From Crocinitomicaceae bacterium (GTDB taxonomy: Bacteria; Bacteroidota; Bacteroidia; Flavobacteriales_D; Crocinitomicaceae), in the NCBI GenBank assembly GCA_022447665.1, contig JAKVAQ010000023.1:33603-97602 (forward strand): DNA of 64,000 nt, written 5' to 3'. Shown here in pieces: positions 8,308-19,043 of this stretch. Within the stretch, counting starts at the first letter, position 1. Each line of letters opens with the position of its first letter. Made by a program: the position numbers and the translations under genes. Under the pieces are notes generated by a model that made no database searches, had not been told where the DNA came from, and was given only the letters and a program-made list of their open reading frames with translations.

Positions 8308-10608
8308 ATGAAAATATTAAGTACAATATCGTTTATAGTTTTTACTTGCGTAGGTTTTGGTCAGGTTTATGAGGAAATTTACAAAGCAGTTTCATCGGAT
8401 CGAGAAATTGATGATAGAGCAGGTTATGCTGTAGCAGTTGAAGGAGATTATGCCGTAGTAGGTGCTTATGGAGATGATTTTTCGAGCGAAAACGAAGGCT
8501 CTGTTTATGTCTACAAAAGAACTGGAGTATCGTCTTGGGACTTTCTACAAAAGCTTACCTCATCGGATCAAGAGGGGTATGACAGATTCGGTTGGTCTGT
8601 TGCTATGGATAATGATTATTTAGTTGTTGGAGCATACGCTGAAGATGATGATTTATCGGGTGGAGATTCTAAATCCAAAGCAGGTTCTGCATATGTATTT
8701 AAAAGAGATGGAAGTGGAATGTACATAGAAGTACAAAAACTAATTGCACCTGACAGAGATGTTGGTGATGAATTCGGTTGGTCTGTTGACATTCATGACT
8801 CTACAATAGTTGTTGGTGCGCATACCGAAGATCATTCAGATCTGGGAAGCGCAGACTATGAGTATAATGCAGGATCTGTATACATGTTTGATTTGGACAT
8901 AACCGGAACGTGGAATTTTAGTCAGAAAGTTGTTCCAATTGAACGTAATGATGACCACGTATACCCAGAAGGTTATTCTGGGGAAGACCTATCTGATTTA
9001 TTTGGAGGCTGCGTAGCGATTTCAGGGGATTACATGATTGTTGGATCCCACATGCATGATTACGGACCGGGCGCCTCTGCCTATCAATGGAATGCTGGAA
9101 CTGCTTACATTTTTGAGCGTGATGGAACAGGAACTTGGAATCAAGCAATAAAACTATTAAGCTTTGATCGTGACGCTTGGGATAGATTTGGTTGGGATGT
9201 TGATATTGACTCAAATGTAGCCGTTGTATGTGCAAGAGCCGAAGATGAAGGTCCTGATGGAGTTACCGAATACATGCACAACACTGGATCCGTATACATC
9301 TATGAGAGAAATGCTGGAGGCTCATGGTTATTAGACCAAAAAATAATTGCAAGTGACAGAGAGCCAGGAGATCATTTTGGCAATGGATTAAGTATTGATG
9401 GGGATATTATTGTTTTAGCCACACACTCAAATAATACTGATGCATCTGGAGGAGACACACAGGATAATGCAGGTGCCGCGTACGTTTTTCATAATGACGG
9501 AGGTACTTGGACGCAACATCAAAAGTTAGTAGCATCTGATAGAGATGTAGATGACGAATTTGGTTGGGACGCTAGAGTTGAGGGAAACACCGTAATTGTA
9601 GGAGCACCATATCAAAAATTTGACGCCACAGGCGCTAGTCCGATTGAGGAGGCTGGGGCTGCATATTTCTTCAGCCAGGATATTTGCGAAGATGGATTTA
9701 GTACATTAGATACGACAATTTGCAGCGGCCAAAGTATTACGATTGAAGGAAGTACATACGATAGCGAAGGCACCTTCATTAACACCTTCACTAAACCAGA
9801 CGGTTGCGACTCAACTATTACGATAAACTTAACATTAACTCCCCCTCCAGTATATTACAAAACAGTAAACCTATGTTATGGTCTTAGTTACTCTATTGGA
9901 GGCACAACCTATACCACAAGTGGAATCTATAATGACACGCTCACTGCCACAGGCGGTTGTGACAGCGTAGTTGTGACAGACTTGACGATTGAAGACGAAA
10001 ACGCTGTAACACAAGAAGTGAGTATATGTTGGGGAGAAGAATACTCTATAGGCGCATCAACTTATAATGTGAGTGGAACCTATACCGACATTATTACTTC
10101 ATCAACCTTTTGTGATAGTGTGATAACGACGATTCTAACTGTAGAGCTTCCGGTAAACATAGCAGTAACGGCTTCAGGGAGCCAACTCAGCGCGGCCGCT
10201 GCTGATGCAGAGTATCAATGGATGAAATGTGAAAATGATTTCACTATACCTGGTGCCACGAATCAAACTTATATCGCAAGTACTGCTGGCGAATACGCGG
10301 TAATCGTAACAGAAAATGGATGCACTGACACTTCTTCTTGCGTCTTTATTAGCTCAGTCGGGATAACAGATACCGATTTCGAGTTTAGCATCTTCCCTAA
10401 CCCAACCAATTCTAAAATAATTCTAAGTTTTGAGAACCCTTCGCGACGCACGATAGAAGTATTGGATCAATCAGGAAAAATATTGCTTGTAGAGTATAAT
10501 AGCGAAAACTCTGTCGAATTAGACTTCAGTAAATTTGATGCAGGCATATATTTTACAAGAATCAGTGGTGCCGGAGCAACAATCACCAAAAAAGTACTAA
10601 AGAATTAA
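8308..10608 (+). CDS. FG-GAP-repeat beta-propeller protein with type IX sorting domain
   Basis: 766 residues, starting directly after the previous stop codon. After a signal peptide (ending GFGQ) there are seven repeats of about 65 residues of the form 'SDRD...DEFGWSVDI...VVGA...AGSAYVFKRDG'. These are FG-GAP/integrin-alpha-like blades with Asp-rich, probably Ca-binding, loops. Residues about 455-610 are three short Cys-containing units (CDSTITINLTL, CDSVVVTDLTI, CDSVITTILTV), followed by an Ig-like segment. The C-terminus (FPNPTNSKIILSF ... FDAGIYFTRI) is a type IX sorting domain. A surface binding or adhesion role is inferred. Confidence 0.88.
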   Translation: MKILSTISFIVFTCVGFGQVYEEIYKAVSSDREIDDRAGYAVAVEGDYAVVGAYGDDFSSENEGSVYVYKRTGVSSWDFLQKLTSSDQEGYDRFGWSVAMDNDYLVVGAYAEDDDLSGGDSKSKAGSAYVFKRDGSGMYIEVQKLIAPDRDVGDEFGWSVDIHDSTIVVGAHTEDHSDLGSADYEYNAGSVYMFDLDITGTWNFSQKVVPIERNDDHVYPEGYSGEDLSDLFGGCVAISGDYMIVGSHMHDYGPGASAYQWNAGTAYIFERDGTGTWNQAIKLLSFDRDAWDRFGWDVDIDSNVAVVCARAEDEGPDGVTEYMHNTGSVYIYERNAGGSWLLDQKIIASDREPGDHFGNGLSIDGDIIVLATHSNNTDASGGDTQDNAGAAYVFHNDGGTWTQHQKLVASDRDVDDEFGWDARVEGNTVIVGAPYQKFDATGASPIEEAGAAYFFSQDICEDGFSTLDTTICSGQSITIEGSTYDSEGTFINTFTKPDGCDSTITINLTLTPPPVYYKTVNLCYGLSYSIGGTTYTTSGIYNDTLTATGGCDSVVVTDLTIEDENAVTQEVSICWGEEYSIGASTYNVSGTYTDIITSSTFCDSVITTILTVELPVNIAVTASGSQLSAAAADAEYQWMKCENDFTIPGATNQTYIASTAGEYAVIVTENGCTDTSSCVFISSVGITDTDFEFSIFPNPTNSKIILSFENPSRRTIEVLDQSGKILLVEYNSENSVELDFSKFDAGIYFTRISGAGATITKKVLKN

Positions 10609-11450
10609 TGGGTAAGATTTACGCCTCCCAATGGTCCGACTACGAGTTAATCGATGCTGGAGGAGGACTCAAACTAGAACGATGGGGGAAAATAATCACT
10701 ATTAGACCTGATGTAAATGCTTACTTCAAGTCAGGAGATCCACATTCTAAATGGCGACAAATTGCTCACGCAGAATTTATTGAAAGTTCTCACACAAAAG
10801 GCGAATGGAAATTCCTCAAGGACACTAAAAAGGAATGGACAATAGAATACAACACCTTGGTATTTAACCTTAGGTTCACTCCTTTCAAACATGTAGGCCT
10901 CTTTCCTGAACAAGAGTTTAATTGGAAGTGGATTCATGAAAACATTACAGAAAAATCACGCGTACTAAATCTTTTCGCATACACTGGAGCGGCAAGTATA
11001 GCGGCGAGAAAAGAAGTTGCAGAGGTATACCATGTAGACTCTATAAAAACAGTAAACAATTGGGCAAAATTAAATATGGAGAGTTCAGGACTCGTGGATG
11101 TTCGCTGGGTCACTGAGGATGCTCTTAAATTTGCTTCCCGTGAGCAAAAACGTGGAAACTCATACGATTGTATTCTTATGGATCCACCGGCATTTGGTTT
11201 AGGACCGAATAAAAAACGCTGGAAAATTGAAAATCACTATAAAGCTTTAATCGATGCGGCGCTCAACATTCTTAATCCTGGAGGAAAGATCATTTTAAAC
11301 ACCTATTCTCCCAAATTGAATGAGCAGAAAATCAAAGAATTTGTTTTGAGCAAAAATGGAATTAAGAATTTCACAACAGATACTCTTTGCATAAAATCCA
11401 AATCAGGCAAGCGACTTGAATATGGAATTAGGACATTTTTAGAGAAGTAA
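10608..11450 (+). CDS. class I SAM-dependent RNA methyltransferase, RlmI-like (COG1092 type)
   Basis: 280 residues. The start overlaps the preceding TAA by one base (TAATG). The C-terminal Rossmann domain shows VLNLFAYTGAASIAA (motif I), YHVDSIKTVNNWAKLN (motif II), DCILMDPPAFGLGP (motif IV, DPPxF) and GGKIILNTYSP. This set is typical of the 23S rRNA cytosine-C5 methyltransferase family, although there is no PUA domain of full size at the N-terminus. It is a cytosolic housekeeping enzyme in the same apparent operon as secreted proteins. The exact target base is not determined. Confidence 0.9.
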   Translation: MGKIYASQWSDYELIDAGGGLKLERWGKIITIRPDVNAYFKSGDPHSKWRQIAHAEFIESSHTKGEWKFLKDTKKEWTIEYNTLVFNLRFTPFKHVGLFPEQEFNWKWIHENITEKSRVLNLFAYTGAASIAARKEVAEVYHVDSIKTVNNWAKLNMESSGLVDVRWVTEDALKFASREQKRGNSYDCILMDPPAFGLGPNKKRWKIENHYKALIDAALNILNPGGKIILNTYSPKLNEQKIKEFVLSKNGIKNFTTDTLCIKSKSGKRLEYGIRTFLEK

Positions 11451-11470
11451 TTCTTTTTCACAAGAATAGA

Positions 11471-11497
11471 AAAAGGCGAACCCTAAAGATCCGCCTC
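11471..11497 (-). terminator. weak terminator-like hairpin after sufD
   Basis: On the minus strand a short G/C stem (AGGCG pairing with CGCCT, with one extra A-T across a bulge) is followed by TTTTTCTATT. It lies just after the sufD stop codon and before the convergent methyltransferase end. Confidence 0.4.
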
Positions 11498-11502
11498 TTA
11501 TC

Positions 11503-12723
11503 TTATAATACCCATCCAAATCTTTGTTCAAATTGCCTGAACAAATAAGATCTTACATCTTCGTTTTCATATTCCTCGATGACCTCTGCTATAAAAGCTG
11601 CTACCAACATTTTTTCAGCATTTCTCTTTGAAATACCTCTCGTTTGAAGATAGAAAATTGCGTTCTCGTCTAGCTGTCCAGTAGTCGATCCATGCGAACA
11701 TTTTACATCATCAGCATAAATCTCGAGTTCTGGTTTTGCGTTAATTGAAGCGGTATCGGAAAGTAATATATTTCCATTGCTTTGAAACGCATTTATTTGT
11801 TGTGCATCTTTTTGAACAATCACGCGACCGTTAAAGACGCCGGTAGACTTATCATCCATCACGTATTTATAATTCTCATTACTTACGCAGTGTGATTTAT
11901 CATGACTAACGAATGTGTGATTATCAACATGATTATTTCCATGCCCCATCACAATTCCATTCAAGTTGGTTTCGCAATTTTCACTCGTTACACGAATATT
12001 CAGATTGTTTCTTACCAATTGTCCGTATAATGTATTAGTATTAATGGTAAATCTTGAAGAGTTTTCTTGAACAATATTATCATTAGAAACATGTGAAGTT
12101 GACCCTTCTTCCAATTGAAATTTATTCACACTTAAACTAGCGTTTTTACCCACATGCATGCGGCTATAGAAGTTGGTAAACACTTCTTCACTGTTACGCC
12201 CTAAATATGAAAAAACTAACTCTCCTTCTGCGTTATCTCCCACTTCCACATCTACCAACGAAGACTGCAAAATATTCTTACCATATCCTACAAAAATCAA
12301 TTGTAAAGGACCATCAGTTCTCTCTCCTTTTCCAAGTTTAATTGAGATTTTACGGTTAATAGTAGCGTTGTTTAGCCACCCAAAAACATCTAAACCATCA
12401 TTTAACTCAGCAGTTTCTGCCGATTCAAATTCAACCTTAAATTTTGTTTTAGTGTATTGACTTAAATCTTCACGAATTACGCCGTTTACAACGACTAAAT
12501 AGTCTTTACAAACGATATCATCGGTAATATTGATATGATCCTCTACTCGATCAACGTTTTTGTAATTTCCGTTGGCTATTTTACCAACTCTGGTATACTT
12601 CCAATACTCATCGCGAGTCGTTGGGAACTCAGACGCTAAAAACTTCTCCCATGCCTCAGTTTGGTTTTGACCTTGAGGAGGAATAATGTTCTGCGCAAAC
12701 TTTTCGATTTTACTTTCTGCCAT
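11503..12723 (-). CDS. sufD: Fe-S cluster assembly protein SufD
   Basis: 406-residue beta-helix scaffold subunit of the SufBCD complex that assembles Fe-S clusters in the cytosol. Family features are DEYWKYTRVGKIA near the N-terminus, the beta-helix core, HVDNHTFVSHDKSHC, FNGRVIVQKDAQQINAFQSN, ADDVKCSHGSTTGQLD (with the conserved Cys-Ser-His-Gly) and ISKRNAEKMLVAAFIAEV. Last gene of a sufA-B-C-D cluster, 19 bases after sufC. In many Bacteroidota sufS follows here; in this window it does not. Confidence 0.96.
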   Translation of the reverse strand: MAESKIEKFAQNIIPPQGQNQTEAWEKFLASEFPTTRDEYWKYTRVGKIANGNYKNVDRVEDHINITDDIVCKDYLVVVNGVIREDLSQYTKTKFKVEFESAETAELNDGLDVFGWLNNATINRKISIKLGKGERTDGPLQLIFVGYGKNILQSSLVDVEVGDNAEGELVFSYLGRNSEEVFTNFYSRMHVGKNASLSVNKFQLEEGSTSHVSNDNIVQENSSRFTINTNTLYGQLVRNNLNIRVTSENCETNLNGIVMGHGNNHVDNHTFVSHDKSHCVSNENYKYVMDDKSTGVFNGRVIVQKDAQQINAFQSNGNILLSDTASINAKPELEIYADDVKCSHGSTTGQLDENAIFYLQTRGISKRNAEKMLVAAFIAEVIEEYENEDVRSYLFRQFEQRFGWVL

Positions 12724-12742
12724 TTTATGCTAGATTTAATTT

Positions 12743-13504
12743 CTAGGCTTCAGTCAGCCAATCGTATCCTTTTTCTTCTAACTCTAGCGCCAATGATTTA
12801 TCACCGGTTTTAACAATTTTACCATCCGCTAAAACATGAACAAAATCAGGAACTATATAGTCTAATAATCTTTGATAGTGCGTAATTACTACTACCGCGT
12901 TATTTTCACTTTTTAGTTTATTCACCCCTGCCGCAACAGTCCTAAGAGCATCGATATCTAGACCAGAGTCTGTTTCATCTAGAATTGAAACCTTTGGTTC
13001 TAACATAGCCATCTGGAAGATTTCATTTCTTTTCTTTTCACCTCCGGAGAACCCTTCGTTAACAGCTCTTGACGCCAGTTTCGCATCTAATTCAACTAAT
13101 TTAGATTTCTCACGAACCATTGCCATGAAATCTTTTGCAGAGATTTGTTCTTCACCTCTGTAGTCTTTGATTTCGTTCAATGCTGTTCTTAAAAAGTTGA
13201 TATTACTAACGCCCGGAATCTCAACTGGATATTGAAAGGCAAGAAATAAACCTTCTTTAGCTCTTTCATCAGGATCAAGATCAAGAATATCTTTTCCATC
13301 AAAATTGATTTCACCATCAGTAACTTCATAACCATCTTTACCTGAAACAACAGATGCTAAAGTAGATTTTCCAGCACCATTTGGCCCCATAATCGCATGA
13401 ACCTCACCAGCATTTACTTTAAGATTTAAGCCTTTTAATATTTGCTTTCCTTCATCTTCAATTTCTGCATGAAGGTTTTTTATATCTAATAATGTTTTGC
13501 TCAT
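12743..13504 (-). CDS. sufC: Fe-S cluster assembly ATPase SufC
   Basis: 253-residue ABC-type ATPase that drives conformational change of SufB-SufD. Walker A is GPNGAGKST (40-48). The SufC-type signature is FSGGEKKRNE, Walker B SILDETDSGLD, and a switch His lies in VVVITHYQRLL. Length and the SufC-specific 'FSGGEKKR' rather than a generic LSGGQ distinguish it from transporters. It sits between sufB (12-base gap) and sufD and is clearly co-transcribed with them. Confidence 0.97.
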   Translation of the reverse strand: MSKTLLDIKNLHAEIEDEGKQILKGLNLKVNAGEVHAIMGPNGAGKSTLASVVSGKDGYEVTDGEINFDGKDILDLDPDERAKEGLFLAFQYPVEIPGVSNINFLRTALNEIKDYRGEEQISAKDFMAMVREKSKLVELDAKLASRAVNEGFSGGEKKRNEIFQMAMLEPKVSILDETDSGLDIDALRTVAAGVNKLKSENNAVVVITHYQRLLDYIVPDFVHVLADGKIVKTGDKSLALELEEKGYDWLTEA

Positions 13505-13516
13505 TTTTCTGATTTT

Positions 13517-14956
13517 TTATCCAACACTATTTTCAAGTGAGATTGCTAATAATTTTTGCGCTTCTACCGCAAATTCCATTGGTAATTTATTGAGAACTTC
13601 TTTACAGTATCCATTAACAATCAAGCTAATGGCCTTTTCTTCAGAAAGTCCTCTTTGTTGACAATAAAATATTTGATCTTCTCCGATTTTGGAAGTTGTT
13701 GCCTCGTGCTCCAACTTAGCAGAGTTATTTTTACATTCTATATACGGGAAGGTATGTGCTCCGCACTCGTCAGTCATTAATAAACTATCACATTGTGTAA
13801 AGTTTCTTGCATTATCTGCCTTCGGATTAATTTGGATCAATCCTCGGTAAGAATTTTGTGACTTTCCAGCAGAAATACCTTTTGATATTACTGTACTCTT
13901 TGTGTTTTTTCCCAAATGTATCATCTTAGTACCGGTATCCGCCTGCTGATAATTATTGGTTACTGCAACTGAGTAAAACTCTCCAATTGAATTATCACCT
14001 TTAAGCACACAAGAAGGGTATTTCCATGTAACCGCTGAACCAGTTTCAACCTGAGTCCAAGATATTTTAGAATTGGTGTGGCACATTCCTCTTTTTGTAA
14101 CAAAGTTGAATACACCACCTTTTCCGTTCTCATCGCCTGGAAACCAATTTTGAACCGTAGAATACTTAATTTCGGCATCATCCAAAGCAATCAACTCAAC
14201 AACAGCTGCGTGTAATTGATTTTCATCTCTCATCGGCGCGGTACATCCTTCTAGATAGGACACATAAGAACCTTCATCAGCCACCAGTAATGTTCTTTCA
14301 AATTGACCAGTTCCTGATTCATTTATCCTGAAATAAGTACTTAATTCCATAGGACATTTTACTCCTTTGGGAATATAGCAAAACGATCCATCTGAAAAGA
14401 CAGCTGAATTTAAGGCTGCATAGAAATTATCTTGCGTAGGTACCACTGTACCTAAATGCTTTCTTACCAATTCTGGATGATCCTGAACTGCTTCAGAAAA
14501 TGAGCAGAATATAATGCCTAACTCACTCAATTTTTCTTTAAAGGAAGTTGCAACAGAAACAGAGTCCATTACAAAATCAACTGCTACTCCTGTAAGTTTC
14601 TTCTGCTCATCGAGAGAGATTCCTAACTTATCCATAGTAGCCTTCATCTCCGGATCAACATCTTCCCATGATTCGTATTGCTTCTTAGGAGCTGCAAAGT
14701 ATGATATCGCTTGAAAATCCGGCTTATCGTATTTCACATGTGCCCATTCAGGCTCCTCCATTTCAGACCAAATTCTAAAGGCATTTAATCTGTACTCCAA
14801 CAGCCATTCCGGCTCATTCTTTTTCGCAGATATTAATCGAATAACGTCCTCATTGAGACCATTCGGTATTTTCTCGGTTTCAATATCCGTAGTAAAACCA
14901 AACTCGTATTTCTTATCTTTTAACTCCTCTGCTAATTCTTCTTCAGTATATCCCAT
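13517..14956 (-). CDS. sufB: Fe-S cluster assembly protein SufB
   Basis: 479-residue scaffold subunit on which the nascent cluster is built. Characteristic segments are [15 protein letters not shown] near residue 55, [50 protein letters not shown], the Cys-containing [20 protein letters not shown], and [18 protein letters not shown] at the end. Length is typical. It starts 9 bases after the upstream sufA stop. The N-terminal [12 protein letters not shown] is typical of Bacteroidota SufB. Confidence 0.97.
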   Translation of the reverse strand: MGYTEEELAEELKDKKYEFGFTTDIETEKIPNGLNEDVIRLISAKKNEPEWLLEYRLNAFRIWSEMEEPEWAHVKYDKPDFQAISYFAAPKKQYESWEDVDPEMKATMDKLGISLDEQKKLTGVAVDFVMDSVSVATSFKEKLSELGIIFCSFSEAVQDHPELVRKHLGTVVPTQDNFYAALNSAVFSDGSFCYIPKGVKCPMELSTYFRINESGTGQFERTLLVADEGSYVSYLEGCTAPMRDENQLHAAVVELIALDDAEIKYSTVQNWFPGDENGKGGVFNFVTKRGMCHTNSKISWTQVETGSAVTWKYPSCVLKGDNSIGEFYSVAVTNNYQQADTGTKMIHLGKNTKSTVISKGISAGKSQNSYRGLIQINPKADNARNFTQCDSLLMTDECGAHTFPYIECKNNSAKLEHEATTSKIGEDQIFYCQQRGLSEEKAISLIVNGYCKEVLNKLPMEFAVEAQKLLAISLENSVG

Positions 14957-14965
14957 TGTTTGATT

Positions 14966-15289
14966 TTAAAGTGAAAAACTCTCACCGCATCCACATGTTC
15001 TAGATGCATTAGGGTTTGTAAATATGAAGCCCTTGCCATTTAAACCACCACTGTAGTCTAAGGTTGTACCAACTAAATAAAGGACGGACTTCTTGTCAAC
15101 TACTACTTTGATACCATTGTCTTCAAACTCTTTATCGTCCTCATTAATCTGATTATCAAAGTCAAGTTCATACATCAACCCTGAACAACCTCCTCCTTTA
15201 ACTCCAACGCGAATAAAGGAGTTTGGCTTATTATCCTCAGCCATCATTCTTAGGGCCGTTTCCTTTGCTAAATCACTAACTTTTATCAT
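14966..15289 (-). CDS. sufA: A-type Fe-S carrier (SufA/IscA/ErpA-like)
   Basis: 107 residues of the HesB/IscA fold, carrying clusters from the scaffold to target proteins. The three ligand cysteines are present: C35 in GGGCSG, and C99 and C101 in CGCGESF at the C-terminus. First gene of the suf cluster, nine bases before sufB, which supports the SufA name over IscA/ErpA. No cysteine desulfurase or SufE is next to it in the window. Confidence 0.92.
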   Translation of the reverse strand: MIKVSDLAKETALRMMAEDNKPNSFIRVGVKGGGCSGLMYELDFDNQINEDDKEFEDNGIKVVVDKKSVLYLVGTTLDYSGGLNGKGFIFTNPNASRTCGCGESFSL

Positions 15290-15331
15290 TATCTTAAGTT
15301 ATTTAGAATTATTCTACATAAGAATTCAAAG

Positions 15332-15339
15332 CAAAAATA
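15332..15339 (-). promoter_or_regulatory. -7 promoter box for the suf operon
   Basis: TATTTTTG on the minus strand is an exact TAnnTTTG match, about 43 bases before the sufA ATG. No clear -33 TTG is seen at the standard spacing. I see no Fe-S regulator site with confidence. Confidence 0.45.
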
Positions 15340-15496
15340 CCGCTTTTGGGGTATTGACTAAAAAAATCTATTAAGAAATTCAACCACTTTTTTCAAAGAA
15401 AACACTGAACCCCTTGATATAGTTCAGCTTAGAGCAATGATTTTATTTAGAATGAGTCTAAACAATTTAATAATTCAGAACTACCGCTACTTTGAG

Positions 15497-15527
15497 TTGT
15501 TATCAAATAGTAAAGCAGTTATTTTTG
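15497..15527 (+). promoter_or_regulatory. promoter of sdhCAB
   Basis: TTG (15497-15499), a 20-base spacer and TATTTTTG (15520-15527) fit the Bacteroidota -33/-7 promoter exactly. It leaves a leader of about 35 bases before the sdhC ATG. This placement is one reason to start sdhC at 15567 rather than at earlier in-frame codons. Confidence 0.6.
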
Positions 15528-15566
15528 TTGACTGTTAACAAAAGTATTGTCAAAATCATTCAATTC

Positions 15567-16229
15567 ATGAAAACGTCAATAATCAGAAAAGTCCTAATGG
15601 CATTGTCCGGATTATTCTTAATCGTTTTTTTACTTCAACATTTTTCGATTAACCTAATGTCTGTATTCAGTGCAGATTTATTTAACGAGGTATCGCATTT
15701 TATGGGAACCAATTCTGTAATACAATATGCGCTACAGCCAGTGCTAATTTTTGGTGTAATATTTCACTTAACAATGGGAATGTATTTAGAGGCAAAAAAC
15801 AGAGGGGCACGTCCTCAGAAATATGCTTACAATAAAGCTGGAGCTTCAGCTTCATGGATGTCAAGAAACATGATTATTACCGGGATCATGGTAATGTTGT
15901 TCCTAGGGTTACATTTTTATGATTTTTGGTTTCCAGAGATAAAGATTAAATTTATTGATGGTGACTGGTCAGGTATGGAGAATGGAGCATACCGCTATTG
16001 GGATCACACGCATCATAAATTTGTAGATCCAATTCGTGTTGGGTTATATTGTGCTGCTTTTGTTTTCTTAGCCTTGCATTTATTGCACGGCTTTCAATCA
16101 GCATTCCAGTCAATGGGCTGGCGTCACCAAAAATATACGCCTGTTGTTGAAAAAGTAGGATACGCATATGCGATCATTATTCCTTTAGGATTCATAGTTA
16201 TTGCATTATATCATCACCTGATCCATTAA
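15567..16229 (+). CDS. sdhC: succinate dehydrogenase cytochrome b subunit
   Basis: Membrane anchor that holds heme b and passes electrons to quinone. It has 220 residues from ATG at 15567; the frame is open further upstream, but the promoter lies inside that extension. Five hydrophobic segments are visible (about 8-28, 55-75, 97-117, 153-175, 196-216). Candidate heme-ligand histidines occur in the helices: [23 protein letters not shown] and [12 protein letters not shown]. The single-gene five-helix form followed directly by sdhA and sdhB is the type B arrangement of Bacteroidota. Confidence 0.92.
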   Translation: MKTSIIRKVLMALSGLFLIVFLLQHFSINLMSVFSADLFNEVSHFMGTNSVIQYALQPVLIFGVIFHLTMGMYLEAKNRGARPQKYAYNKAGASASWMSRNMIITGIMVMLFLGLHFYDFWFPEIKIKFIDGDWSGMENGAYRYWDHTHHKFVDPIRVGLYCAAFVFLALHLLHGFQSAFQSMGWRHQKYTPVVEKVGYAYAIIIPLGFIVIALYHHLIH

Positions 16230-16239
16230 AAATTTGAAT

Positions 16240-18255
16240 ATGTCAGTTTTAAATTCAAAAGTACCTGAAGGTCCAATTAAGGATAAATGGACCAACCACA
16301 AGAATAAGATTAACCTTGTAAACCCTGCAAACAAGCGTTTAATTGACGTTATTGTTGTAGGAACAGGTTTAGCGGGTGGAGCTGCAGCTGCTTCCTTAGC
16401 TGAAATGGGATATAAGGTTAAGGCATTCTGTTTTCAAGATTCTCCAAGACGTGCCCACTCAATTGCTGCACAAGGAGGAATTAACGCGGCTAAGAACTAC
16501 CAAAACGATGGTGACTCTGTTTACCGTTTATTTTATGATACTGTTAAGGGAGGTGATTATAGAGGAAGAGAAGCTAACGTTTACCGTTTGGCAGAAGTCT
16601 CTGCAAACATCATTGACCAATGTGTTGCTCAAGGTGTACCTTTCGCTCGTGAATACGGCGGATTACTAGATAACCGTTCTTTCGGTGGTGTACTTGTATC
16701 AAGAACATTCTACGCTAAAGGACAAACAGGGCAACAATTATTACTTGGCGCATACTCAGCGATGAACCGCCAAATTGGAAAAGGAAAAATAGAAATGTTC
16801 AACCGTCACGAGATGTTAGATCTTGTAGTGGTGGATGGAAAAGCGCGAGGAATCATCGTTAGAAATCACGTTAATGGTGAGATCTCAAGACACTCGGCTC
16901 ATGCGGTTGTTTTAGCAACTGGTGGATATGGTAATGTTTTCTTCCTTTCTACGAATGCGATGGGATCGAACGTTACTGCAGCATGGAAAGCGCATAAAAA
17001 AGGAGCATTCTTTGCAAACCCTTGTTACACGCAAATTCACCCAACGTGTATTCCGCGTTCTGGAGACTACCAATCTAAGCTTACACTTATGTCGGAGTCT
17101 TTAAGAAATGATGGACGTATTTGGGTACCTAAAAATATTGAAGACGTAGAAGCAATAAGATCTGGCAAGAAAAAACCTACTGAGCTTAGTGAAGATGAAA
17201 GAGATTATTACTTAGAAAGAAGATACCCAGCATTCGGTAACCTTGTACCTCGTGATGTAGCATCTAGAGCTGCCAAAGAAAGATGTGATGCTGGATACGG
17301 TGTTAACCAAACAGGTGAAGCTGTTTATCTTGACTTCTCTTCAGCAATTCAACGCTACGGAAAAGAAGCAGCCACTGTAAAAGGTGAAAAGAACGCTACG
17401 AAAGAAAGAATTACAGAATTAGGAGAAGAGGTAGTAAGAACCAAGTACGGTAACTTATTCCAAATGTACGAGAAGATTGTTGACGACAACCCGTACAAAA
17501 CGCCAATGATGATTTACCCGGCTGTACACTATACAATGGGAGGACTTTGGGTTGATTACAACTTAATGACAACAATTCCTGGATGTTATGCAGCTGGAGA
17601 AGCTAACTTCTCTGACCATGGAGCAAATAGACTAGGAGCTTCAGCGCTAATGCAAGGGTTGGCTGATGGCTACTTTGTATTACCCTATACTATTGGTGAC
17701 TATTTAGCAGATGAAATTAGAACTGGACCTATCTCAACAGATACGCCAGAGTTTGAAGCGGCAGAAAAAGCAGTTAGAGGTCAACTGGAGACACTTATGA
17801 ATATCCAAGGAACAAAATCTGTAGATCACTTCCACAAGCGTCTTGGTAAAGTGATGTGGGATAAAGTAGGAATGTCAAGAAACGCCCAAGGCCTAACAGA
17901 AGCTATCGCAGAGATAAGACAAATTCGCGAGGAATTCTGGAAAGACGTTAAGATTCCTGGTGGACTAAATGAGTTCAACCCTGAATTAGCCAAAGCAACT
18001 AAGGTTGCTGACTTTTTAGAGCTGGGAGAGCTTTTCGCTGTTGATGCATTGTCAAGAAACGAATCGTGTGGTGGACACTTTAGAGAGGAATCTGTTGAAC
18101 TTGACGGAGAACAAAAAGGAGAAGCTAAGCGTGACGATGTTAACTTTAAATATGTAGCCGCTTGGGAATGGAACGAAGATCCAGGAGCAGCGAATCTACA
18201 CAAAGAAGAATTAGAATTTAAGGATATAGAACTGAAACAACGTTCTTACAAATAA
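16240..18255 (+). CDS. sdhA: succinate dehydrogenase/fumarate reductase flavoprotein subunit
   Basis: 671 residues from ATG at 16240 (a TTG two codons earlier is less likely). Oxidises succinate to fumarate using covalently bound FAD. Visible are the FAD-binding [18 protein letters not shown], the flavinylation site region [15 protein letters not shown] (His attached to FAD), HPTCIP, the active-site segment with [12 protein letters not shown], and [12 protein letters not shown] and [14 protein letters not shown] near the C-terminal part. It lies between the cytochrome b gene (10-base gap) and the iron-sulfur subunit gene (7-base gap), forming one operon. Confidence 0.97.
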   Translation: MSVLNSKVPEGPIKDKWTNHKNKINLVNPANKRLIDVIVVGTGLAGGAAAASLAEMGYKVKAFCFQDSPRRAHSIAAQGGINAAKNYQNDGDSVYRLFYDTVKGGDYRGREANVYRLAEVSANIIDQCVAQGVPFAREYGGLLDNRSFGGVLVSRTFYAKGQTGQQLLLGAYSAMNRQIGKGKIEMFNRHEMLDLVVVDGKARGIIVRNHVNGEISRHSAHAVVLATGGYGNVFFLSTNAMGSNVTAAWKAHKKGAFFANPCYTQIHPTCIPRSGDYQSKLTLMSESLRNDGRIWVPKNIEDVEAIRSGKKKPTELSEDERDYYLERRYPAFGNLVPRDVASRAAKERCDAGYGVNQTGEAVYLDFSSAIQRYGKEAATVKGEKNATKERITELGEEVVRTKYGNLFQMYEKIVDDNPYKTPMMIYPAVHYTMGGLWVDYNLMTTIPGCYAAGEANFSDHGANRLGASALMQGLADGYFVLPYTIGDYLADEIRTGPISTDTPEFEAAEKAVRGQLETLMNIQGTKSVDHFHKRLGKVMWDKVGMSRNAQGLTEAIAEIRQIREEFWKDVKIPGGLNEFNPELAKATKVADFLELGELFAVDALSRNESCGGHFREESVELDGEQKGEAKRDDVNFKYVAAWEWNEDPGAANLHKEELEFKDIELKQRSYK

Positions 18256-18262
18256 GAGAGTT

Positions 18263-19024
18263 ATGTCAGAAAAAGGTATGAATTTAACGTTGAAGATTTG
18301 GAGACAAAAAGACTCTAAATCGAAGGGGAAAATGGAAACTTATCCAGTAACTAATATTTCGGAACACATGTCGTTCCTTGAGATGTTAGATGTACTGAAT
18401 GAGCAATTAGTAGAAGAAGGAAAAGAGCCTGTTGCTTTTGACCATGATTGTAGAGAAGGAATTTGTGGAATGTGTTCACTACATATCAATGGAGAGGCTC
18501 ATGGGCCTGACAGAAGGGTTACTACTTGTCAGCTACACATGAGAATGTTCAATGATGGAGACACGATTCATATTGAACCTTGGAGAGCTAAGGCATTCCC
18601 TGTGATCAAAGATTTGATTGTAGATAGAAGCGCTTTTGATAGGATCCAACACGCTGGTGGATTCATCTCTGTCAATACATCTGGTAACACAATTGATGCG
18701 AATGCAATTCCAATTGAGAAAGAAGATGCTGATGAAGCATTTAATGCGGCTACTTGTATTGGTTGTGGCGCTTGTGTAGCATCATGTAAAAATGCATCTG
18801 CAATGCTTTTCGTTGGAGCTAAGATTTCACAGTTCTCATTATTACCACAAGGTCAAGTAGAAGCTAAAAACAGAGCGCTTAACATGGTTAAGCAAATGGA
18901 TTTGGAAGGTTTTGGAAACTGTACAAACACAGGTGCTTGTGAGGTACAATGTCCAAAAGGTATTTCTTTAGATAATATCGCAAGAATGAACAGAGATTTC
19001 CTATCAGCTTCAGTAAAGAAGTAA
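18263..19024 (+). CDS. sdhB: succinate dehydrogenase/fumarate reductase iron-sulfur subunit
   Basis: 253 residues relaying electrons from FAD to the membrane subunit. The [2Fe-2S] ligands are C63, C68, C71 and C89 (CREGICGMC...C). The [4Fe-4S] motif is C165, C168, C171 (CIGCGAC), and the remaining cysteines C175, C220, C226 and C230 ([14 protein letters not shown]) complete the [3Fe-4S]/[4Fe-4S] set. Length and cysteine layout are those of Bacteroidota type B complexes. Last gene of the operon, followed by a strong terminator. Confidence 0.97.
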   Translation: MSEKGMNLTLKIWRQKDSKSKGKMETYPVTNISEHMSFLEMLDVLNEQLVEEGKEPVAFDHDCREGICGMCSLHINGEAHGPDRRVTTCQLHMRMFNDGDTIHIEPWRAKAFPVIKDLIVDRSAFDRIQHAGGFISVNTSGNTIDANAIPIEKEDADEAFNAATCIGCGACVASCKNASAMLFVGAKISQFSLLPQGQVEAKNRALNMVKQMDLEGFGNCTNTGACEVQCPKGISLDNIARMNRDFLSASVKK

Positions 19025-19043
19025 AAAGACAAAAAAATGACTG

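Noticed and set aside
12173..12460. A 95-codon plus-strand frame inside sufD
   Set aside because: It is the antisense of a highly conserved gene, with no family features or promoter.
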